In this document: positions 45,567 through 53,255 of the stretch, in pieces
How positions within the stretch are numbered: position 1 is the stretch's first letter
Layout: each line of letters opens with the position of its first letter
Source of the DNA: an uncultured Paracoccaceae bacterium
GTDB taxonomy: Bacteria > Pseudomonadota > Alphaproteobacteria > Rhodobacterales > Rhodobacteraceae
NCBI GenBank assembly: GCA_947488175.1
Contig: CANKYO010000006.1
Location: forward strand, 310,001-374,000
Direction: 5' to 3'
Length of the DNA stretch: 64,000 nt
Made by a program: the position numbers and the translations under genes
The notes under the pieces: model-generated
Told to the model about the DNA's origin: nothing
Seen by the model: only the letters and a program-made list of their open reading frames with translations
Database searches by the model: none

Positions 45567-45768
45567 GCAACGTTCGGTGGTGCGGCACGGGTTCTGCAAC
45601 ACCCGGATTGGGCGAATCGACGCGAGGCCAGTTAGTATTGGGGTTTGGGGCAAAACGACCGGTCGGCATCGCGTCGGCAAAACGTCGGACTTGCGTCAGA
45701 CCCATTTGCCGGAATTTGACGGTTTAACGCAGCGCACGGTGCAAATGTGAAGGCCGCGTTAAGAATTT
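45567..45768 (+). repeat. Intergenic repeat element, copy B (11-bp-phased GTCGG boxes)
   Basis: Starts two bases after the ABC-F stop. Blocks: GCAACGTTCGGTGGTG at 45567-45582, a 34-bp block identical to copy A at 45664-45697, GCAGCGCACGGTG at 45729-45741 and GTTAAGAATTT at 45758-45768. Inter-block spacing is 97, 65 and 29 bp versus 100, 65 and 29 in copy A. The rest of the gap to 45903 holds a 44-codon frame from ATG 45798 (MGLVLRIHWTMTLFLIGGG) with no clear ribosome-binding site, which I do not call. Confidence 0.85.
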
Positions 45769-45903
45769 AGGGCAGCGGCGGCCAGTATTCATCCCTCATG
45801 GGTCTTGTTCTGCGCATCCATTGGACAATGACTCTTTTCCTCATTGGAGGAGGCAGTGTCTGGTTTGAGCCCAAAGCTGACTTTGTCTATCTGCATCTGA
45901 CCA

Positions 45904-46494
45904 CTACACGGGTATTTCAAACTCACGTTTGAGAGATTCGCCAGTCTGCGAAATTGAAATCGCTTCAAGATCCCAAAAGATCCGCCCCAATAACTCAGTG
46001 AAATCTTCTTCCTCTAGGACAACTGGGTCTCCGACGTTCACGAAATTGAGCGTTTGGTTAGTCCTTTGCAACAGGCCCTTGTAATGCACAATCGCGTTTC
46101 GATAATGTCGCAAATCCCCCATCACATCCGAATTTATTTCCGACTGATCTACACCAAGAGAACTGGCATAATTGGGTCTGACCTCGGTATCCCAAACTGT
46201 ATAAATGTTCACTAAGCAGGCATCTGTTAGCAAACGGTAATTGAGTCCACCCACCTTATTTCGGTCAATCAAATTCCCGATAGTTGCTACATGCTGTGCC
46301 TTAGCATTTGATACCGTCGGGGGCCCTTTGCCAAACGCCAGTTTGTCGCCAGAAGCCATTTTTAGCTTTTTCTTCAAGGCTTCATAGCGACTGGAAAGGT
46401 GACCCAATGCACCAAAGCTATCCGTGTAGAAGCCAAATATTTCGTCTAATTTTGTTAGATAGTTTGTTAATATTTGATGCGGTGACTGCGCCAT
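45904..46494 (-). CDS. AT-rich hypothetical protein, possible HEPN domain
   Basis: 196 residues from ATG 46494 (MAQSPHQILTNYL); a TTG at 46506 is an alternative. The protein is almost all helical. Near residue 150 it reads GDLRHYRNAIVHYKGLLQ, where RNAIVH is an R-x4-H motif of the kind that forms the RNase site in HEPN domains, together with an N-terminal helix bundle of the right size. HEPN proteins are often toxins or phage-defence effectors, but the motif alone is not proof; no partner nucleotidyltransferase is adjacent. Base composition is clearly lower in GC than the neighbours, suggesting transfer. The 163-bp gap upstream has no promoter I could name. Confidence 0.6.
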   Translation of the reverse strand: MAQSPHQILTNYLTKLDEIFGFYTDSFGALGHLSSRYEALKKKLKMASGDKLAFGKGPPTVSNAKAQHVATIGNLIDRNKVGGLNYRLLTDACLVNIYTVWDTEVRPNYASSLGVDQSEINSDVMGDLRHYRNAIVHYKGLLQRTNQTLNFVNVGDPVVLEEEDFTELLGRIFWDLEAISISQTGESLKREFEIPV

Positions 46495-46657
46495 ATCTGA
46501 GCCCAACTTGCTTTTTCTGCTTCAAGAAAGCGATGTAAGACATTTGTTCTTCCAATGGCAGCTCTGTCCGCCAAGGAGACTTTGGCACCGAGAATTTCGG
46601 TGTAGCTCTACAGCTGGCGTATGGTGGTTTCACTATTGATCCGGGAACATCCGCGTT

Positions 46658-46972
46658 TCACCGCTGTTGCGGGCTTGTGTCTTTCAGCCGGTCGATGAGT
46701 TCTGCGACCTGTGTTGCTGTCCAGCGCGAGTGGACCCGTTCTTTGCTGGCCGGGTGGTGCCCAAGCCCGAGGGTCAGGCCGGCGCGATGCGCCCCTTTGG
46801 GCCGGATCGGGCGCGGGACAAAGCCGCCGCCGCAGGTGGGGCAGACATTGTGCAGGACCGTTTCGACGCAATGGGCGCAATAGGTGCATTCATAGCTGCA
46901 GATGCGTGCCTCTGTCGCGTCGGGCGGCAGGTCTTTGTCGCACCATTCGCAATTGGGGCGTAGTTCGAGCAT
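46658..46972 (-). CDS. DUF1272 zinc-ribbon protein
   Basis: 104 residues. The first 50 carry a dense set of zinc-binding cysteines: CEWCDKDLPPDA, ICSYECTYCAHCVETV and VCPTCGGGFVPRP, diagnostic of DUF1272. The tail is basic and helical. Function unknown. The start overlaps the stop of the formylglutamate amidohydrolase gene (TAATG), so it is expressed with it. Confidence 0.88.
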   Translation of the reverse strand: MLELRPNCEWCDKDLPPDATEARICSYECTYCAHCVETVLHNVCPTCGGGFVPRPIRPKGAHRAGLTLGLGHHPASKERVHSRWTATQVAELIDRLKDTSPQQR

Positions 46973-47835
46973 TACTCGGCTGCGACCCTTTGTGTGTCGT
47001 CGCGCCCGATCTCGGTCAGTTCGGCGATGACGCCGCTCAGCACCGCGCGGAATGGTTCGAAATCCGCATTTGGTTCAAGCGTGCGTTCGTTCATGTAAAG
47101 CGCGCGGTCAATCTCGACCTGGATGGCGTGTTGCTGGCGCGAGGGGCGGCCATAATGCTGGGCGATGAAGGCCCCGGCAAAGGGCATGTTGCGCGCAACC
47201 CGCAGGCCCGCGCTGGCGAATGCGGCCTCGATCCGTTCCACGACTGACGCGGCCGCCGTCGCCCCGAACCGGTCGCCCAGCACGATATCAGGACGGGCAG
47301 CACCGGGCGGGCCGACATTTTCCAGCGCCTCATGCGGCATGGAATGGCAGTCGATCAGGATCGCCTCGCCAAACTGATTGGCGCTTTCGTCCAGCAGGGT
47401 TTGCAGTTGGTCATGATAGGGCCGCCAGCATTTCGCGATGCGCTGATGTGCCTCCGCCAGGGTCAGCTTGCCCCGATAGATCTGGCGCCCATTGGCGACG
47501 ACCCGTGGGATCACCCCCAGACCGCTGGCGATGCGCGGATTATGAGCCGACCGGCGCACCCCTTCGATCAGGGCCGCGTCCAGCTCATCAGGCCCCCGGT
47601 TCAGATCCAGATAGGCGCGCGGCGCGCAGGCGGTCAGCAGGGGGGCGCCGTATTCCGGGGCGCTTTCGAACAACTGATCGACAAACGCATCCTCTGACGA
47701 CCGGATCTCGCTTGCGTCCAGAACGATCTGGCGCAGAAATGACGCAGGGTAGTCGCGCCCGCTATGCGGTGAGGCGAAAACGACGCTGGTGGTGCGTGAC
47801 GTTGGACGGGCAAGATGATAGGCTTGTTCCAGCAA
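46972..47835 (-). CDS. N-formylglutamate amidohydrolase
   Basis: 287-residue zinc hydrolase family member. Motifs: VVFASPHSGRDYPASFL near the N-terminus, DLNRGPDELDAALIEG, YHDQLQTLLDE and LIDCHSMPHEALE with metal-binding histidines and aspartates. It releases glutamate from N-formylglutamate, usually at the end of histidine breakdown; no hut genes are here. I place the start at TTG 47835, six bases after AAGGAG; GTG 47853 is an alternative. The frame stays open to 47985, but that stretch would run to the tRNA gene and looks non-coding. Confidence 0.87.
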   Translation of the reverse strand: MLEQAYHLARPTSRTTSVVFASPHSGRDYPASFLRQIVLDASEIRSSEDAFVDQLFESAPEYGAPLLTACAPRAYLDLNRGPDELDAALIEGVRRSAHNPRIASGLGVIPRVVANGRQIYRGKLTLAEAHQRIAKCWRPYHDQLQTLLDESANQFGEAILIDCHSMPHEALENVGPPGAARPDIVLGDRFGATAAASVVERIEAAFASAGLRVARNMPFAGAFIAQHYGRPSRQQHAIQVEIDRALYMNERTLEPNADFEPFRAVLSGVIAELTEIGRDDTQRVAAE

Positions 47836-47985
47836 AGACTGCTCCTTCTGCACCCTAGATAGCCTGTTTTCGGAAATTTCCAAAAGGCCTTGATCCCCCT
47901 GACGACTCCTTTTATAGACCGGGCGACTGACGTGGGGTGCCCCGCGTCCTATTTCGTTATAGGGCGGGGCTGACACATTGGACAT

Positions 47986-48060
47986 GGATGATTAGCTCAG
48001 CGGTAGAGCACTTCGTTGACATCGAAGGGGTCACTGGTTCGATCCCAGTATCGTCCACCA
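47986..48060 (+). tRNA. tRNA-Val (GAC)
   Basis: 75 bases including an encoded CCA. The acceptor stem GGATGAT pairs with ATCGTCC, the D arm is GCTCAGCGGTAGAGC, the anticodon stem CTTCG/CGAAG encloses TTGACAT with anticodon GAC, and the T arm contains GGTTCGATCC. All four arms fold cleanly. Confidence 0.97.
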
Positions 48061-48136
48061 TGATATTCGCTGGCCCTTTCGGGCCGAACTGTAACCCAAG
48101 GCGCAATCCGCGCGCCGCGACATGAAGGAACGGACC

Positions 48137-48262
48137 ATGAAGGTACGCAACTCCCTCCGCTCGCTCAAGCAGCGCCATCGCGATTGCCGCGTCGTGCGCC
48201 GCAAGGGCCGCGTCTATGTGATCAACAAGACGCAAGGCCGGTTCAAAGCCCGTCAGGGCTGA
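48137..48262 (+). CDS. rpmJ: 50S ribosomal protein L36
   Basis: 41 residues beginning [20 protein letters not shown] and ending in the family tail [18 protein letters not shown]. Only one cysteine is present, so this is the zinc-free form. AAGGAACGG precedes ATG 48137. It lies 76 bases after tRNA-Val and is closed by a terminator. Missed by length-limited gene lists, but secure. Confidence 0.97.
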   Translation: MKVRNSLRSLKQRHRDCRVVRRKGRVYVINKTQGRFKARQG

Positions 48263-48288
48263 ACCTGCCAGCAGCAGAAAAATGAAAA

Positions 48289-48316
48289 GGGTCGTGCCGG
48301 TGGCGCGGCCCTTTTT
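48289..48316 (+). terminator. Intrinsic terminator of rpmJ
   Basis: Ten-pair stem GGGTCGTGCC/GGCGCGGCCC (two G-U pairs) with a three-base loop, followed by five T. Confidence 0.88.
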
Positions 48317-48380
48317 CTTTGGGTGAGAATGGCATGAACTGACGATACCGCCATGGCCCACGCCAGTTCTGATATTCGCC

Positions 48381-49100
48381 TTAAGGCATCGGGCGACAGA
48401 CCAAATCCACCTCAGCGTCTGAGAAGCCAAATTCTGCAACCATCTGCCGGTGTGTATCTGCTCCGAGGAAATCACCAAGAACGGCGTTTATGTCCCGCAA
48501 CAGTGCGGTGTCGCCCAATGAAAACGCGAAAGAGCCGAATGCAGGTGGCCTTTCGTCAGGGTCAACCAACACCATCTCGACAGCCCAATCAGGGTTTTGA
48601 TTGATGAAGCCGCCATGCGCCCTGCCGACACTTGCGTAGGCGTCCGTACTACCGTCATGCACCGCGCGCGCGGCTTGCGTGTAGGTATCGAAGACAACAA
48701 TGCGGCTTTCCGGAACGCCACAAGCGACGGCGGAACGGTGCTGAATTTGATCGCGGATGACAGCCACTCGGGCTATCAGGTGCGCAGCGATTGAACGGTA
48801 GCCGCTAAGTTTCAGCGGGTTGCCTTCCTGCACAAGCAGCCCGTCCGGCAGCGCCCAGATCGGACGGCTGAATTGCGCGGTTTGTTGGCGTTCCTTTGTG
48901 CTGAACAGGCCCGTAGTCATACGCCAAAGACCCCTGTTGAGACCGGGCAGCAGCTCAGCAAACTCGGTCTCGACCGGTTCGAACGCCGAAACCCCGAGTT
49001 CGCGGCAAACATGACGCGCCAATTCAACGTCGGATCCTGTGACGTGACCATTTGCATCCACATAGTTGAAGGGCGGTTCGATCAGATACCCGAATTTCAC
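48381..49100 (-). CDS. Substrate-binding-fold protein without a signal peptide
   Basis: 239 residues from GTG 49100 (KFGYLIEPPFNYVDANGHVT). It has the order of polar-amino-acid SBP_bac_3 domains: GSDVELARHVCRELG, then LPGLNRGLWRMTTGLFSTKE, TAQFSRPIWALPDGLLVQEG and a C-terminal GDTALLRDINAVLGDFLG. The start overlaps the MerR stop by four bases (GTGA). There is no export signal, and extending the frame upstream only gives Arg-rich sequence inside the MerR gene, so it should stay in the cytoplasm. No permease or ATPase is near. It may be a ligand sensor, or a decayed binding protein that lost its signal. Confidence 0.75.
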   Translation of the reverse strand: MKFGYLIEPPFNYVDANGHVTGSDVELARHVCRELGVSAFEPVETEFAELLPGLNRGLWRMTTGLFSTKERQQTAQFSRPIWALPDGLLVQEGNPLKLSGYRSIAAHLIARVAVIRDQIQHRSAVACGVPESRIVVFDTYTQAARAVHDGSTDAYASVGRAHGGFINQNPDWAVEMVLVDPDERPPAFGSFAFSLGDTALLRDINAVLGDFLGADTHRQMVAEFGFSDAEVDLVCRPMP

Positions 49101-49462
49101 CTCCCCTCCCCGTCTTCGCCAGGACCATAGCTGGCGATTTTGATGACGAGGATGCTTTCGCAGTTCTCCAGGACCGCACGTTTGGCTTTCAATGCATTGG
49201 CGTGGTCTGAAAGGATTTCCCGGCGTTCGGCGATCCCGGCGTCGCCCGACTTTGCAAGTGTTGTAAAACGCCGCATCTGCCTTAGGGGCATTCCGGTCTC
49301 GCGCAGCCAATAAAGGAGTGTCAGCCACTCGATATCACGCGGCCCGAAGCGACGGTGCCCGTCTTGCCCACGTTCGATGTCTGGCAACATGCCTGATTTC
49401 TCGTAGAACCGGATTGTATGGGCCGACAGCCCGCAAGCGTCGGCAGCCTCTGCAATTCTCAT
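49097..49462 (-). CDS. MerR-family transcriptional regulator
   Basis: 121 residues. The winged helix-turn-helix is clear: MRIAEAADACGLSAHTIRFY and EKSGMLPDIERGQDGHRRFG, followed by the DIEWLTLLYWLRETGMPLRQM helix and a coiled-coil dimer helix (ERREILSDHANALKAKRAVL). The C-terminal stretch is short and has one cysteine (ENCESILV), so a metal or thiol sensor of the NmlR/AdhR type is possible. I chose ATG 49462, preceded by AAGGAG; the open frame to 49591 is not used. Its promoter has the long spacer typical of MerR control and the overlapping gene downstream is its likely target. Confidence 0.9.
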   Translation of the reverse strand: MRIAEAADACGLSAHTIRFYEKSGMLPDIERGQDGHRRFGPRDIEWLTLLYWLRETGMPLRQMRRFTTLAKSGDAGIAERREILSDHANALKAKRAVLENCESILVIKIASYGPGEDGEGR

Positions 49463-49485
49463 ACTGGCTTTGCTCCTTTGGTCCC

Positions 49486-49516
49486 TCGATAGCGGATTAG
49501 AGTAACTCCAAGTCAA
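49486..49516 (-). promoter_or_regulatory. MerR-type promoter with 19-bp spacer and internal dyad
   Basis: On the minus strand: TTGACT (-35), 19 bases, TATCGA (-10). The -35/spacer junction contains TTGGAGT-T-ACTCTAA, a near-perfect dyad with one mismatch. MerR regulators activate promoters with 19-20 bp spacers by twisting such a dyad, so this is very likely the self-controlled promoter of the MerR and substrate-binding pair. Confidence 0.8.
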
Positions 49517-49697
49517 TGCAGATTTGAAATAGGCGCGCATTGATGGGGTTAGGGACACTATCCCAAGTCGCTCAAACGCATCGGTCGTCACAAAGCCAGA
49601 GAATTCTGATGCCTGGTCCGGTTAAGTCTGGCCAAGGTGCCGCCTGATTGCATAGCATGTCCGCAATCAGAACAAGACTGACAAAGGACACATTTTA

Positions 49698-50900
49698 ATG
49701 CCATTCCCAAAAACAAGATCAGCCGCTCTCGCCGTGGCCATGCTTGGCCTTGCCGCACCCGCCCTTGCCCAGGATGACCTGTGCGGCGGCTCTGGTGCCG
49801 GTGGCCAATGGATCGGCGGTGATGAGGCCGCCTCGGACATCGCCACTGCGGGCAGTTATCAGGAGCAGATGGCGCTGGTGCTGGGGGGCAATGAATATGT
49901 CTCTCTCTTCTCGCTCAGCGAAGGGGCCGATGTGCGGGTCGAGGCCGCAGGGCGCGGTGCCGGCGACCCGATCATTGACCTGTTGGACAGCACCGGCGGT
50001 GTGATCCTGTCGGATGACGATTCCGGTGGCAACGCGGCATCGCGTGCGGAAACCTATCTGGATGCAGGCACCTATTGCATGTCGGTGCGCAGCTATGATG
50101 GCGGCCCCATGACCGCCTTTGTCCGCATCGGCCGGATGGATCAGGAGCCGCTGACCGACGGCATCATCGAAACCACGGGCGGTGGCGCAAGCGGTAGCTG
50201 TGACGAGGCCGTGCCGATGGGTGGGATCGGGTCCGTGGTCACCGCGTCCTCCAGCGAAACGCCTTACTGGAGCTTCACGCTGGACGCCCCGACCGCTGTC
50301 AGCATCACAGCCGAAAACGAAGACGCCGATCCGGTGCTGACCCTTTTTGGCCCGGGTGAGGAATATCTGGATGAGAATGACGATTATGATGGGCTGAATT
50401 CGCGGCTGGATATGTCGGATCCGCTGTCGCCCGGCACCTATTGTATTGCTCTGGAATCCCTGTCGGATGATAGCGCCCCAATCACCGTCAGCCTGACGGC
50501 GTTTGACCCCGAAGCCGCCGCACTGGCGCTTTATAACCGGGGCGAGGCCGCACCCCCACTGGATGGCAGCATCCCTGTCACCGATCTGGGCCTTCTGGAA
50601 ACCCGGGCGCGGCAGGACGTGCAGGCCAGCACCGACGTGACCTGGTTCTCGTTCAATGTGGAAGAACCCGGTCTGGTTCTGGTCGAGGCCATCGCGGCAG
50701 GCGACAGCGACCCGTGGCTTGTGGTCTATGACGATCTGGGCCGCGAGGTTGGCCAGAACGATGACTACGGCAACGGGCTGGACAGTCTGGTGACGGCAAA
50801 GGTGGAACGCGGCAACACCTATATCATTGGTGTGCGCCAGTATGACGGCGGCCAAGGCCTCGTCCGGCTGGTCATGGAACGCTACGTGCGGGCGCAATAG
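49698..50900 (+). CDS. Secreted protein with PPC (pre-peptidase C-terminal) domains
   Basis: 400 residues with a Sec signal peptide (KTRSAALAVAMLGLAAPALA, cleavage after AQ near 25). Three beta-sandwich PPC-like modules follow (about 50-145, 165-275 and 285-400), each with the pattern of D-P-x-L or D-P-W-L, then D-D-x-G/D and a terminal G-T-Y or G-N-T-Y strand (for example DPVLTLFGPGEEYLDENDDY). No protease domain is present. Likely a periplasmic or secreted binding protein. Two pairs of cysteines could form disulphides. Divergent from the MerR gene. Confidence 0.82.
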   Translation: MPFPKTRSAALAVAMLGLAAPALAQDDLCGGSGAGGQWIGGDEAASDIATAGSYQEQMALVLGGNEYVSLFSLSEGADVRVEAAGRGAGDPIIDLLDSTGGVILSDDDSGGNAASRAETYLDAGTYCMSVRSYDGGPMTAFVRIGRMDQEPLTDGIIETTGGGASGSCDEAVPMGGIGSVVTASSSETPYWSFTLDAPTAVSITAENEDADPVLTLFGPGEEYLDENDDYDGLNSRLDMSDPLSPGTYCIALESLSDDSAPITVSLTAFDPEAAALALYNRGEAAPPLDGSIPVTDLGLLETRARQDVQASTDVTWFSFNVEEPGLVLVEAIAAGDSDPWLVVYDDLGREVGQNDDYGNGLDSLVTAKVERGNTYIIGVRQYDGGQGLVRLVMERYVRAQ

Positions 50901-50915
50901 GCGCGTCCGCGTGTC

Positions 50916-50946
50916 AAAAACCTGCACCCCGGTCAGGGGTGCAGGT
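50916..50946 (-). terminator. Intrinsic terminator of the lipoprotein gene
   Basis: Perfect 11-bp stem ACCTGCACCCC/GGGGTGCAGGT with a GGTCA loop. The A-run at 50916-50920 becomes a U-tract on the minus strand. Confidence 0.85.
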
Positions 50947-50964
50947 CACGGGTTCCGCAGCCGG

Positions 50965-51675
50965 TCACTGAGGCTCGACATCTAGCCCGGAAAAATTCCC
51001 GATCACCAGTGCGTCGTCGGTGCTGCCGGCAAAAGCACCAACGATACCGGAGTTGAAACTGCTCCTGCTGTTGCCAAAGACCTGCCCCTGCAGTTCGGCA
51101 TCAATCCCGGCAAAGGTCGCACTGCCTGACATGGCACCATCGGATGACAACACCCCCTGCATGGCAAAGATGGGCGCACCGCTGTCGCCATCGGTCCCGG
51201 TGCCGACAAAATCCAGATTGTCAAAATCGACATCCACCGACAGTGACCCGCTGACCTCTTCGACCTGGCCCGCCGAAAAGACGCCATTATCGTCAATACC
51301 GATCCCGGTCACATGATCAAGAAAGACCCCGCCCCGATAATTCACAGTTCCAGAGGTCGGAATGTCACCGACAATCGACTCGGTCGATGGTCCGAATACC
51401 GCAAGGCCGACCACCTCTTGCGTGCCGGGTAATTGCCCGAAATTGCGCGCGGCGGTCCCGGCTGAAAACGCATGGACCGTGCGGTTGGTTGTTCCCTCGA
51501 CCACACCCAGCGCGCTCGTCTGCGCCCGGGCATCGGTGAGGCCGGTGGTTGTGCCGATGGTCGCTGCGATGACCTGATCTGTGCTGACATCCGGCTGCGG
51601 TCCGCCGGTCCCACCGCAGGCGGCAAGCGACGCCAGACCGGCAAGGGCGGTCAATCTCATCATTGAAAAATGCAT
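50965..51675 (-). CDS. Putative outer-membrane lipoprotein with TbpB-like barrel
   Basis: 236 residues. A lipoprotein signal ends in the lipobox LASLAAC at about residues 14-20, followed by a low-complexity linker. The C-terminal half has repeated glycine-rich beta strands and ends QVFGNSRSSFNSGIVGAFAG then DALVIGNFSGLD, the pattern of transferrin-binding-protein-B-like eight-strand barrels, which in other bacteria can be exported by Slam proteins. No Slam or TonB receptor gene is near. The function is unknown; anchoring in the outer membrane is inferred. Confidence 0.72.
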   Translation of the reverse strand: MHFSMMRLTALAGLASLAACGGTGGPQPDVSTDQVIAATIGTTTGLTDARAQTSALGVVEGTTNRTVHAFSAGTAARNFGQLPGTQEVVGLAVFGPSTESIVGDIPTSGTVNYRGGVFLDHVTGIGIDDNGVFSAGQVEEVSGSLSVDVDFDNLDFVGTGTDGDSGAPIFAMQGVLSSDGAMSGSATFAGIDAELQGQVFGNSRSSFNSGIVGAFAGSTDDALVIGNFSGLDVEPQ

Positions 51676-51890
51676 TCCTGTATCCTCTCGTTCGATGATG
51701 GACAGGCGTCAAAGACCCGCCACGCGCGTGTCCCTCTGATGCAGGGATCGACAGGTTTACGCGGCAGGCCGCCATCTTATTCTTGCCGGTGCGCATTTTT
51801 TGAAGTTGCGGGGGGCGCCGTCATCATGGGTTACCCTTGCCAGCCGCCCCATCCCTTGCTCTAACCGCTGAAAGCCCGGGGGAACTGATC

Positions 51891-53183
51891 ATGGTCGATA
51901 TCGCCACACGTGTCTGGAACCACAAATGGAAGATCGACCCGATCGTCCGGTCCCTCATCGACACCGATTTCTACAAACTGCTGATGTGCCAGTCGGTGTT
52001 CCGCAACCACCCGGACACGCAAGTGACCTTTTCCCTCATCAACCGGACCAAATCCATCCGGCTCGCCGATGTGGTGGACGAAGGGGAGTTGCGCGAACAG
52101 CTTGACCATATCCGCTCGCTCCGGCTGACGCGCGGGGAATCCACCTGGCTGCGGGGCAACACCTTCTACGGCAAACGGCAGATGTTCACCCCCGCCTTCA
52201 TGGAATGGTTCGAAAACCTGGCCCTGCCCCCTTACCATCTTGAGAAAAAGGACGGGCAATTTGAGCTCACCTTCGAAGGGACCTGGCCCGAGGTCATGCT
52301 CTGGGAAATCCCCGCCCTCGCCGTGATCATGGAACTGCGCAGCCGAGCGGTGCTCAAGGACATGGGGAAATTCGAACTGCAGGTGCTCTATGCACGCGCC
52401 ATGACGAAACTCTGGGAAAAGGTCGAACATCTGCAGCCCATCAGCGACCTGCGCGTCGCCGATTTCGGGACACGGCGGCGGCATTCCTACCTCTGGCAGG
52501 ACTGGTGCGTGCAGGCGATGATGGAAGGGCTGGGGCGGAACTTCACCGGCACCTCCAACTGCCGGATCGCCATGATGCGCGAGATCGAGGCGATCGGAAC
52601 CAACGCCCACGAACTGCCCATGGTCTATGCAGCACTTGCGGACACGGACGAAGCTCTGCGGCAGGCGCCCTATGACGTGCTCGCCGACTGGCACGAGGAA
52701 CATGACGGCAACCTGCGGATCATCCTGCCCGACACCTACGGGACCAAGGGGTTTCTGGACGGGGCGCCGGAATGGCTGGCGGGCTGGACCGGGATCAGGG
52801 TCGATAGCGGGGACCCGGCAGAGGGGGCGGAACGGGCCATCGCCTGGTGGAAAGCGCAGGGCGAGGATCCGCGCGAAAAACTGGTCATCTTCTCTGACGG
52901 GCTGGACGTGGACAAGATCATCGAACTGCACACGCAATTCGCCGGGCGCGTGCGGGTGTCGTTCGGCTGGGGGACCATGCTGACCAACGACTTCAAAGGG
53001 CTGGTGGAAGGCGACGCGCTCGCCCCCTTCTCACTGGTCTGCAAAGCCGTCGCGGCCAACGGACGGCCCACCGTCAAACTGAGCGACAACCCCAACAAAG
53101 CCATGGGGCCTGACGGGGAGATTGCACGGTACAAACGGGTGTTTGGAGTTGGGGAGCAGGTGGGGATGGAGGTTGTGGTTTAG
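51891..53183 (+). CDS. pncB: Nicotinate phosphoribosyltransferase
   Basis: 430 residues, the family's usual length. Motifs: [19 protein letters not shown] at the N-terminus, [19 protein letters not shown] near 205, the catalytic-histidine region therein, and [20 protein letters not shown] near 300 for phosphate binding. It converts nicotinate and PRPP to nicotinate mononucleotide in NAD salvage, driven by ATP. I chose ATG 51891, preceded by GGGGGA; the open frame from 51837 lacks support. No other NAD genes are adjacent. Confidence 0.95.
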   Translation: MVDIATRVWNHKWKIDPIVRSLIDTDFYKLLMCQSVFRNHPDTQVTFSLINRTKSIRLADVVDEGELREQLDHIRSLRLTRGESTWLRGNTFYGKRQMFTPAFMEWFENLALPPYHLEKKDGQFELTFEGTWPEVMLWEIPALAVIMELRSRAVLKDMGKFELQVLYARAMTKLWEKVEHLQPISDLRVADFGTRRRHSYLWQDWCVQAMMEGLGRNFTGTSNCRIAMMREIEAIGTNAHELPMVYAALADTDEALRQAPYDVLADWHEEHDGNLRIILPDTYGTKGFLDGAPEWLAGWTGIRVDSGDPAEGAERAIAWWKAQGEDPREKLVIFSDGLDVDKIIELHTQFAGRVRVSFGWGTMLTNDFKGLVEGDALAPFSLVCKAVAANGRPTVKLSDNPNKAMGPDGEIARYKRVFGVGEQVGMEVVV

Positions 53184-53255
53184 GAACGCCTCAGGGTTGT
53201 ATTGAATCTTCCATATGATAACGCCAGTATATAGTCTTGAGTGGAGTATTAGAGT

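Noticed and set aside
47836-47985. N-terminal extension of the formylglutamate amidohydrolase
   Set aside because: It would run right up to the tRNA-Val gene, has no family similarity, and a TTG with AAGGAG lies at 47835.
49101-49328. N-terminal extension of the substrate-binding-fold gene
   Set aside because: Arg/Pro-rich, no signal peptide, and wholly within the MerR gene in another frame.
49719-50927. Minus-strand open frame of 402 codons opposite the PPC-domain gene
   Set aside because: The plus strand encodes a signal peptide and repeated domains; the minus frame is compositionally odd and motif-free.
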